Origin: Clostridia bacterium
Lineage (GTDB): Bacteria > Bacillota > Clostridia > Oscillospirales > UBA644
Direction of reading: 5' to 3'
DNA: 12,877 nt
NCBI GenBank assembly: GCA_014872655.1
Contig: WHHJ01000055.1
Span: forward strand, 1-12,877
Positions 6,612-11,636 of this stretch are shown here, one piece after another. A program made the translations under genes and the position numbers. Each line of letters starts with the position of its first letter. The first letter of the stretch is position 1. Under the pieces are notes generated by a model. The model did not search any database and was not told the DNA's origin. It worked only from the letters and a program-made list of their open reading frames with translations.

Positions 6612-6651
6612 CATAAAAACAACGCTGAACCCGAAATAACGGATTCAGCGT
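6612..6651 (-). terminator. Terminator of the tRNA-Val gene
   Basis: On the minus strand ACGCTGAATCCG (6640-6651) pairs with CGGGTTCAGCGT (6622-6633) with one T.G pair and an ATTATTT-like loop, followed by TGTTTTTA (about 6614-6621). It begins immediately after the encoded CCA end of the tRNA. Confidence 0.8.
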
Positions 6652-6653
6652 CT

Positions 6654-6730
6654 TGGTGAAGACAAGTGGACTTGAACCACCGACCCCCTGCATGTCAAGC
6701 AGGTACTCTAACCAGCTGAGCTATGCCTTC
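6654..6730 (-). tRNA. tRNA-Val, anticodon GAC
   Basis: On the minus strand the cloverleaf is complete. The acceptor arm is GAAGGCA (6724-6730) with TGTCTTC (6658-6664), including one G.U pair. The D arm contains AGCTCAGCTGGTTAGAGT, and the anticodon stem CCTGC/GCAGG encloses loop TTGACAT with anticodon GAC, reading GUC and GUU valine codons. The T arm has GGTTCAAGTCC. The discriminator is A and CCA is encoded (6654-6656). The anticodon is GAC in the RNA sense, not GTC, so this is valine and not aspartate. Confidence 0.95.
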
Positions 6731-6746
6731 TTATCAGAACGGATAT

Positions 6747-6775
6747 ATTGTATCATAAACCCCCGCTGTTGTCAA
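6747..6775 (-). promoter_or_regulatory. Promoter of tRNA-Val
   Basis: On the minus strand TTGACA (6770-6775) and TACAAT (6747-6752) with a 17-bp spacer. The expected start near 6740 leaves roughly 10 nt before the mature tRNA 5' end at 6730. A single-tRNA transcription unit, bounded by this promoter and the terminator at 6612-6651. Confidence 0.85.
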
Positions 6776-6802
6776 GAGGAAGCATTGAAATATTTTTTCC
6801 GG

Positions 6803-6831
6803 TTGAAAATCAGCTGAAAACATGATATAAT
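6803..6831 (+). promoter_or_regulatory. Upstream promoter of the Crp/Fnr regulator gene
   Basis: TTGAAA (6803-6808), 17-bp spacer, TATAAT (6826-6831). A transcript starting near 6838 would carry a structured leader of about 110 nt before the ATG at 6948. A second, closer promoter-like element lies at 6915-6923. Confidence 0.7.
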
Positions 6832-6840
6832 ATACGCAGA

Positions 6841-6896
6841 AAGTCTTGCTTCGCAAGCCTCAGGATATTCGCTCCGGCGCGCATTTCATGCGCCGG
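6841..6896 (+). other. GC-rich structured leader before the Crp/Fnr gene
   Basis: Two hairpins are visible. CTTGC/GCAAG (about 6846-6856, loop TTC) is the first. CCGGCGC (6874-6880) with GCGCCGG (6890-6896), nine-base loop, is the second. No T-run follows the second, so it is not an intrinsic terminator. The stretch is much more GC-rich than the surrounding intergenic DNA and matches no riboswitch class I can recognise. No small reading frame stands out. Confidence 0.45.
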
Positions 6897-6914
6897 CGCC
6901 ATTGACGGCTTTTA

Positions 6915-6923
6915 TGGTATAAT
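6915..6923 (+). promoter_or_regulatory. Extended -10 promoter close to the Crp/Fnr gene
   Basis: TGGTATAAT (TG at 6915-6916, TATAAT 6918-6923) fits an extended -10 element. The nearby TTGACG at 6903-6908 is only 9 bp away and cannot serve as its -35. Transcription would start near 6930, giving a leader of about 18 nt that just contains the ribosome binding site AAAAGGGGG. Confidence 0.55.
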
Positions 6924-6947
6924 AAAAAAACAAAAGGGGGAATCGGG

Positions 6948-7598
6948 ATGCTGTCCGAATATTTTCCGCCCTGGCAAAAACTGACACAGGCTGAACGAGA
7001 TCTCATTCAAACCCACGTACAGGATCAAACCGTTTCAGCCGGAACCTTGCTACACCGCTCTACGGAGGATTGCGCAGGGTTGATCATTGTTCGCCAAGGC
7101 CAGCTGCGCGCCTATATCACCTCGGAAGACGGCAAGCAAGTTACGCTGTACCGGCTGTTTGAACGTGATATTTGTCTGTTTTCGGCTTCTTGTATGTTTT
7201 CTGAAATCCAATTTGACATCACCATTGAAGCACAAAAGGATACGCAGTTTTGGGTCATCCCTACGCCCATCTACCAGCAGTTGATGCAATCCTCACTTGC
7301 CGTTGCCCATTACACCAATCGCATCATGGCGTCCCGCTTTTCGGAAGTGATGTGGCTGATTGAACAAATTATGTGGAAACGGTTTGACAGCAGGCTGGCA
7401 GAATTTTTAATCGAAGAAAGCCATATCGAAAACACCCAGACACTCTCCATCACTCATGAAAAAATTGCAGATCATCTGGGGACTGCCCGAGAAGTTGTTA
7501 CGCGGATGCTAAAATATTTCCAAAGCGAAAACATGGTACGTCTTTCCCGAGGAACGATCCAATTGACAGATGAAGATAAGCTTCAGGCTCTGATATAA
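6948..7598 (+). CDS. Crp/Fnr-family transcriptional regulator, cysteine-containing, probably redox or sulfur responsive
   Basis: A 216-residue DNA-binding regulator with a cyclic-nucleotide-binding-like beta-roll (about 15-120), a dimerisation helix (about 122-155) and a winged helix-turn-helix (about 169-205). The recognition helix TAREVVTRMLKYF has R181, E182 and R186 at the positions that read the GTGA core in E. coli Crp. The cAMP pocket signature is absent. Three cysteines are present, C42, C76 and C82, the latter two in DICLFSASCMF, a motif I associate with clostridial members of this family. There is no FNR-type N-terminal cysteine cluster. The ATG at 6948 follows AAAAGGGGG. The gene faces a rhodanese/CoA-disulfide reductase operon and lies close to thioredoxin. 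The shared 13-bp operators upstream of those genes make it their likely activator (inference). The ligand or redox signal is not determined. Confidence 0.88.
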   Translation: MLSEYFPPWQKLTQAERDLIQTHVQDQTVSAGTLLHRSTEDCAGLIIVRQGQLRAYITSEDGKQVTLYRLFERDICLFSASCMFSEIQFDITIEAQKDTQFWVIPTPIYQQLMQSSLAVAHYTNRIMASRFSEVMWLIEQIMWKRFDSRLAEFLIEESHIENTQTLSITHEKIADHLGTAREVVTRMLKYFQSENMVRLSRGTIQLTDEDKLQALI

Positions 7599-7605
7599 TC
7601 ATCCT

Positions 7606-7643
7606 ATTTAAAAAGTTCGGCTGCTTGGCCGGGCTTTTTAAAT
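7606..7643 (+). terminator. Terminator of the Crp/Fnr gene
   Basis: ATTTAAAAAGTTCGGC (7606-7621) pairs with GCCGGGCTTTTTAAAT (7628-7643) over 16 positions with two G.T pairs, loop TGCTTG. The T-rich end lies inside the stem on both strands, so it could work in either direction. From here to 7762 I see no gene and no further structure. Confidence 0.8.
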
Positions 7644-7754
7644 ATCTTCAAAAAAACTTGTTGTTTTTACAGTCTTTTACCCTTTTCTTGCTGTCATACA
7701 CCAAAACCCTTTATCAGCAAAAACAAAAACGATTCAAACACGCACAGTATTTTC

Positions 7755-7797
7755 CAATAAAAGCAAAAGCCCGAAAGCGATGCTTTCGGGCTTTTGC
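7755..7797 (-). terminator. Terminator of the rhodanese-CoA-disulfide reductase operon
   Basis: GCAAAAGCCCGAAAG (7763-7777) and CTTTCGGGCTTTTGC (7783-7797) form a perfect 15-bp stem with a five-base loop. On the minus strand it is followed by TTTTATTG. It lies about 35 bp after the stop codon of the reductase gene. Confidence 0.85.
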
Positions 7798-7830
7798 ACA
7801 TTAACCTTGCGACAATTCGGCTCAAAAATT

Positions 7831-9534
7831 TTACGCGTTCTGCCCTTTCTTGATTCCACACGGATAAGTAGGGTCTGTCTCAAAACGGATATCGGACTCA
7901 ATATATGAATAAAAATGATATCCGCCGGCCAAATGATAACAGTCAAACCCATTTTGGGATAAAATCCGACACGCCAGATAGCTGCGCAGCCCGCTGAAGC
8001 AGTTGACATAAAGTTTTTTAGCGGGATCTAATTGGCTGAGATTTTCACGCAGCTGATCCAGCGGAATATTGATCGCGCCCGAAAAATGCCCCTGCTCAAA
8101 TTCTTTTTTGGTGCGTACATCCAAAAATACAACATCATCCCGCGCAGACAGAGCTTGAATATCGGACCATTGATATTGCCGGACAAGTCCTTTGCGAACA
8201 TTGCTGATCACATACCCCACCATATTCACCGGGTCCTTAGCCGAAGCATACGGCGGCGCATAGGCTAAGTCCAGCTCCGTCAAATCCTGGTCGGTCATCC
8301 CGGCCCGTATCGCCGTAGCCAAAATATCTATCCGTTTATCGACGCCCTCAAACCCGACGGCCTGAGCACCCAAAATTTTCCCTGTAAGCGGATCGAAAAG
8401 TGTTTTGATCGTCATATTGGTGCTACCCGGATAATACGAAGCGTGATTGGCAGAATACGTAATCACCGTATCATATAAAACACCGGCATGGTTGGCAGAT
8501 TGCTCATTAAGCCCGGTGGAGGCAACCGTCATATCAAACAATTTTAACACCGACGTTCCCTGGCTGCCGGTAAAGACGCTGTTTTTCCCGCAAATATGAT
8601 CGGCCGCAATCCGCGCCTGTTTATTGGCAGGGCCGGCCAGCGCGATCAATGCAGGAGCACCGGTAACCACATGCCGCACCTGAACGGCGTCTCCCACCGC
8701 ATAAATATCCGGATCGGAAGTCTGCATATGTTCATTGACCAGGATACTGTCCTTTTGTCCCAACGCCAGCCCCGCCTTTTTGGCCAAAGTGCTTTCCGGA
8801 GCAACACCCACGGCCATCACCACAAAATCCGCCTCAACCTGCCCTTTGTCCGTGATGACGCGGATTCCGTCTTCCGTCTCCTCAAAGCCGGTCACCGAGG
8901 TATTAAGCCGCAAATCCATTCCGTTGGTACGCAAATAAGCGTGGACCTGACATGCCAGATCATAATCAATCGTGGGCAAAACATGCTCGCCGCGCTGAAT
9001 GACGGTCGTACGAAAACCTCTTCCGATTAAATTTTCCGCAACCTCTAATCCGATAAAGCCGCCTCCGACAACCACAACACGTTTTGTTTTTGCCAAATCC
9101 GACATCTCTTTGATCCGAAACGTGTCTTCCACGGTTCTCAGCGTCATAATCTTCGCGCTGTCAGAACCCGGCAGATGGGGATGAATCGCCTTGGCGCCCG
9201 GTGCCAAAATCAATTTATCATAAGATTCTGCATACTCCGTCCCGTCTTCTGTCCGCCGAACCATTACGATTTTCTCCCGTGGGCGAACCTCAACGACCTC
9301 GCTGTGCGTCCGCACGTCGATCCGAAACCGATTAAAAAAGCTCTGCGGCGTTTGCAATGTCAATTCCTGCTTATCTTCGATCACTTCGCCGATATAATAC
9401 GGCAGCCCACAATTTGCATAAGAAATATATCCGCTGCGCTCCAGCAGCACGATCTGTGCCGTCTCATCCAGTCTGCGCAATCTGGCAGCTGCGGTAGCGC
9501 CGCCGGCAACCCCGCCTACAATAACAATTTTCAT
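7831..9534 (-). CDS. FAD-dependent CoA-disulfide / persulfide reductase fused to a C-terminal rhodanese domain
   Basis: A 567-residue flavoenzyme of the NADH-dependent CoA-disulfide reductase family. It has an N-terminal FAD Rossmann motif (VIVGGVAGGATAAARLRR), the single redox cysteine Cys42 in ISYANCGLPYYIG, an NAD(P)H-binding glycine motif near 155 (VVVVGGGFIGLEVAENL), the second FAD motif near 275 (PDIYAVGDAV), and a dimerisation domain to about 445. A rhodanese domain follows (about 465-540) with active Cys512 in NCFSGLRSY. Fused enzymes of this kind reduce CoA disulfide or CoA persulfide and handle sulfane sulfur. Both active cysteines are present, so it should be competent. The ATG at 9532-9534 follows AAGGAGGG. 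It lies 14 bp after a separate rhodanese gene, so the two form an operon, and it is convergent with the Crp/Fnr regulator. Confidence 0.93.
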   Translation of the reverse strand: MKIVIVGGVAGGATAAARLRRLDETAQIVLLERSGYISYANCGLPYYIGEVIEDKQELTLQTPQSFFNRFRIDVRTHSEVVEVRPREKIVMVRRTEDGTEYAESYDKLILAPGAKAIHPHLPGSDSAKIMTLRTVEDTFRIKEMSDLAKTKRVVVVGGGFIGLEVAENLIGRGFRTTVIQRGEHVLPTIDYDLACQVHAYLRTNGMDLRLNTSVTGFEETEDGIRVITDKGQVEADFVVMAVGVAPESTLAKKAGLALGQKDSILVNEHMQTSDPDIYAVGDAVQVRHVVTGAPALIALAGPANKQARIAADHICGKNSVFTGSQGTSVLKLFDMTVASTGLNEQSANHAGVLYDTVITYSANHASYYPGSTNMTIKTLFDPLTGKILGAQAVGFEGVDKRIDILATAIRAGMTDQDLTELDLAYAPPYASAKDPVNMVGYVISNVRKGLVRQYQWSDIQALSARDDVVFLDVRTKKEFEQGHFSGAINIPLDQLRENLSQLDPAKKLYVNCFSGLRSYLACRILSQNGFDCYHLAGGYHFYSYIESDIRFETDPTYPCGIKKGQNA

Positions 9535-9548
9535 CTTTTATGCCCTCC

Positions 9549-9857
9549 TTATTCGATAGGTCCACGATAGGAAAGAATCCCGCCAAGATCTACAACTGCA
9601 TATCCTGCTCGGCGAAGAATTCCGGCCGCGCGAGCACTCCGGGCCCCACTGTGACAATAAACATATATCGTATTTTGTTTTGGAATCTGTATCGTATGAA
9701 TTTGATCTAACGGAATGTTGATACTTTTCGGAATATGCCCGGAAGCATATTCTGCCGGGGTGCGAACGTCCACTAAAGCGGCTTGTTCCTGCTCGGCAAA
9801 CTCTTGGAGCTGTTGATGAATATTGCTTGTTTTGGAAAAAAATTGAAATAAACTCAT
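9549..9857 (-). CDS. Single-domain rhodanese-like sulfurtransferase
   Basis: A 102-residue cytosolic protein that is almost entirely one rhodanese domain. It has VDVRTPAEYASGHIPKSINIPL (residues 29-50), the active cysteine C68 in YVYCHSGARSARAA, and a C-terminal GYAVVDLGG segment. It should carry a persulfide on C68 and pass sulfane sulfur on, plausibly to the fused reductase encoded next. The frame stays open upstream to an ATG at 9915-9917, but the start at 9855-9857 is preferred. It has AAGGAGG (9867-9873) at ideal spacing, and the upstream extension would overlap the promoter and be a run of Arg/Lys. The single-domain form resembles PspE/GlpE-type proteins. No signal peptide is seen from the chosen start. 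Confidence 0.92.
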   Translation of the reverse strand: MSLFQFFSKTSNIHQQLQEFAEQEQAALVDVRTPAEYASGHIPKSINIPLDQIHTIQIPKQNTIYVYCHSGARSARAAGILRRAGYAVVDLGGILSYRGPIE

Positions 9858-9888
9858 CTTTCGTCGCCTCCTTTTTCTTGTTGTTTTT

Positions 9889-9917
9889 ATTATACCCCAA
9901 TTTGAAACAAAGAGCAA
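9889..9917 (-). promoter_or_regulatory. Promoter of the rhodanese-reductase operon
   Basis: On the minus strand TATAAT (9889-9894) with a 17-bp spacer to a poor -35, TTGCTC (9912-9917). Expected start near 9882. The weak -35 next to the inverted repeat at 9918-9930 fits dependence on an activator bound just upstream. Confidence 0.75.
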
Positions 9918-9930
9918 GTGACTTTATCAC
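9918..9930. promoter_or_regulatory. 13-bp inverted repeat, probable Crp/Fnr-type operator for the rhodanese operon
   Basis: GTGAC-TTT-ATCAC: half-sites GTGA and TCAC five bases apart. Its centre (9924) is about 42 bp upstream of the expected rhodanese start, the class II activator position for Crp/Fnr proteins. The GTGA core agrees with the R-E-x3-R recognition helix of the regulator at 6948-7598. The five-base spacing is one shorter than in classical Crp sites, which is the main reservation. Confidence 0.6.
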
Positions 9931-9980
9931 ACTCTATTCTTTTATCTAAATAAAGAAATTTTTCTTTTCTCCGCGTTTTG

Positions 9981-9993
9981 GTAACAATGTCAC
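9981..9993. promoter_or_regulatory. 13-bp inverted repeat, probable Crp/Fnr-type operator for thioredoxin
   Basis: GTAAC-AAT-GTCAC: palindromic over all positions except one G/A-type deviation and the central base. Its centre (9987) is about 41 bp upstream of the expected thioredoxin start near 10028. It has the same length and half-site as the repeat at 9918-9930 and the same position relative to its own promoter. Confidence 0.6.
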
Positions 9994-10015
9994 GGAAAAA
10001 TTTTTTTTAATCGGA

Positions 10016-10021
10016 TATAAT
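10016..10021 (+). promoter_or_regulatory. -10 box of the thioredoxin promoter, without a recognisable -35
   Basis: TATAAT at 10016-10021. The expected -35 position (about 9993-9998) reads CGGAAA, nothing like TTGACA. It falls at the edge of the inverted repeat at 9981-9993, as expected for an activator-dependent promoter. An A/T-run (9996-10010) fills the spacer. Confidence 0.65.
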
Positions 10022-10066
10022 AATAACACAAGTAAAAAACAATTTGTTTTGAAAGGATGATACATC

Positions 10067-10369
10067 ATGGCACAAACCATTACTCGTAATAATTTTGAAA
10101 CTGAAATCATGCAAAGCGACAAACCCGTTTTATTGGACTTCTGGGCGCCCTGGTGCGGGCCTTGCAGAATGCTGGCCCCCGTCATCGATGAAGTTGCCGC
10201 GGAACGTCCGGACATCAAGGTCTGCAAAGTAAATGTAGACGAACAGCCGGAACTGGCTGCCCGCTTTAACATCATGAGCATCCCCACTTTGGTCGTAATT
10301 AAAAACGGTTCCGTACAATCCATCACGGTCGGTGCACGCAACAAGCAAGGGGTTTTAGATCTGCTGTAA
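10067..10369 (+). CDS. trxA: Thioredoxin
   Basis: A 100-residue cytosolic thioredoxin that reduces protein disulfides. The active site WCGPC has C30 and C33 after DFWAP, with the usual buried aspartate D24 in LLDFW and the cis-proline P73 in MSIPTL. The protein is complete and of normal length. The ATG at 10067 is preceded by AAAGGATGATACATC. It forms a single-gene unit between its own promoter and the terminator at 10388-10420. It is divergent from the rhodanese/CoA-disulfide reductase operon and shares an operator type with it. No thioredoxin reductase gene is in the window. The context suggests a role in reducing persulfides or oxidised sulfur-transfer enzymes in addition to general thiol reduction (inference). 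Confidence 0.96.
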   Translation: MAQTITRNNFETEIMQSDKPVLLDFWAPWCGPCRMLAPVIDEVAAERPDIKVCKVNVDEQPELAARFNIMSIPTLVVIKNGSVQSITVGARNKQGVLDLL

Positions 10370-10387
10370 ATATTGAACATAACTCAA

Positions 10388-10420
10388 ATCGCCAAGCCTA
10401 TGATAGGCTTGGCGATTTTT
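10388..10420 (+). terminator. Terminator of thioredoxin, possibly bidirectional
   Basis: ATCGCCAAGCCT (10388-10399) and AGGCTTGGCGAT (10405-10416) form a perfect 12-bp stem with loop ATGAT, followed by TTTT. On the minus strand the same stem is followed by ATTTGAG, so it may also end the convergent glycosyltransferase transcript less efficiently; no other terminator is seen for that gene. Confidence 0.9.
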
Positions 10421-10459
10421 ATTATATAAACATGCAAAAATGATTTCAAATAACCCCGG

Positions 10460-11566
10460 CTAAACCGGATTGTCCTTCTTTTCCTGCGCAGCCTGTTCCA
10501 TTATTTTTTTATTGGATAGCAATCTGGAATCTGTCGGCGATAACTGAACAGCCTTTTCCACCATTTGCAAAGCCTGCACATAATCCCCAGTAAAGTAATA
10601 TCCTAAAGAGGCCAGATCATACGGCAGACTCCCCCAGGAAGCAGCCTCACAAATATAAGTGTGCGGCCGCTCTGTAATTCGAAGTGCGCATTCCGTCAGA
10701 TATAAAACGCCGTACCAATTTTTTTCTTCATAAAGCATTGAGGCAAATTCCATATACGGTTCCCGCAAATAAGGAGCTTCTGCGATACTGCGATAATACC
10801 ACGCACGTGCTTCTTCTCGCTCTCCTTTTTGCAAATAGGCGCGTGCAAGATATCTCATCGAAGCACATCGTTCATCTTTCCAACGAGCCTGCGGCATAGC
10901 AAGATGATGCAATAATGTTTGAATACATAAATCCCACTCTCCCCGGAACATATATTCCCGGCCAAGATAATGCATATTTCGGTCATCATCCGGTTTTTCT
11001 CTTACCGACATCTCTAATAAAGGCAGGTATTGCGCCCGGGATTTTTGAGGATCCGCATAATGGTTTAATTGCATGCCTTCCACATAAACCGTATCGTAAG
11101 GTGCTGTCTCGGTATATGCCAACACTTCGTGTACCGGATGTTCCCAGCAAAAACCATTCCGGGAATGAATTTTATCAATCCAAAAAACAACCCCTTCCGA
11201 ACCATCTTCATTAAAATTCCAGGTATAACGATATTGCGCCCGTTTTGTCTGAGGTGTCCATGCATTTTCTAACAACGCTCTCCACCCCGGTTCAAATCGT
11301 TCGTCGAGATCCACACAAACACAAATATCTATATCTTGCGGAACATAATCTAAAGAACGATTTCGCGCAACATCAAACCGCCAAGGAACAATTTCTTCCT
11401 GGTAAACCGTAACCCCTGCTTTTTTTAATTTTGACACCGTTTGATCGGAGGACCCTGTATCTAACACAACAATCTGATCCGCTTCGCTCATGGATTTTAC
11501 CCAAGAATCTACAAACGCTTCTTCATTTTTACAAATTGCATAAACACAAACTCGATATCGATGCAT
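10460..11566 (-). CDS. Family 2 glycosyltransferase with TPR-like C-terminal half
   Basis: Probable cytosolic glycosyltransferase, 368 residues. The GT-A domain occupies about 1-200: VYAICKNEE at the start, VVLDTGSSD near 34, the metal-binding D-x-D at 86-88 (VDLDERFEPGW), and HEVLAY near 150. The rest is helical with TPR-like repeats (for example YLGREYMFRGEWDLCIQTLL, YLARAYLQKGEREEARAWYY and YYFTGDYVQALQMVEKAVQL). There is no signal peptide or membrane segment. The start is placed at ATG 11564-11566, with AAAGGA nine bases upstream; an in-frame GTG at 11582-11584 would add six residues. It lies directly downstream of a Gly-X-Thr collagen-like gene on the same strand, an arrangement like sgtA with bclA3 in Clostridioides difficile, so its acceptor is probably those threonines (inference). 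The donor sugar cannot be told. Confidence 0.88.
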   Translation of the reverse strand: MHRYRVCVYAICKNEEAFVDSWVKSMSEADQIVVLDTGSSDQTVSKLKKAGVTVYQEEIVPWRFDVARNRSLDYVPQDIDICVCVDLDERFEPGWRALLENAWTPQTKRAQYRYTWNFNEDGSEGVVFWIDKIHSRNGFCWEHPVHEVLAYTETAPYDTVYVEGMQLNHYADPQKSRAQYLPLLEMSVREKPDDDRNMHYLGREYMFRGEWDLCIQTLLHHLAMPQARWKDERCASMRYLARAYLQKGEREEARAWYYRSIAEAPYLREPYMEFASMLYEEKNWYGVLYLTECALRITERPHTYICEAASWGSLPYDLASLGYYFTGDYVQALQMVEKAVQLSPTDSRLLSNKKIMEQAAQEKKDNPV

Positions 11567-11593
11567 TCCCGTCATTCCTTTCACCTTGTTTTA

Positions 11594-11632
11594 CTAATAA
11601 AAGGGGGTATTTATCATAGAAAATACCCCCTA
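11594..11632 (-). terminator. Terminator hairpin between the collagen-like gene and the glycosyltransferase
   Basis: On the minus strand GGGGGTATTT (11621-11630) pairs with AAATACCCCC (11603-11612), loop of eight, followed by TTTTATTA. It begins about 7 bp after the collagen-like stop codon and ends about 10 bp before the earliest possible glycosyltransferase start. The downstream gene therefore has no promoter after the hairpin and presumably depends on read-through. Confidence 0.85.
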
Positions 11633-11636
11633 TACA

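Noticed and set aside
6654..6730. tRNA-Asp reading of the tRNA gene
   Set aside because: The GTC string is on the plus strand; the tRNA is on the minus strand, so the anticodon is GAC (valine).
6903..6923. TTGACG plus TATAAT as a standard promoter
   Set aside because: The spacer is only 9 bp; only the extended -10 element is kept as a possible promoter.
9858..9917. Longer rhodanese start at 9915-9917
   Set aside because: The extension overlaps the promoter elements, encodes a run of basic residues, and lacks a ribosome binding site, while the later ATG has an ideal one.
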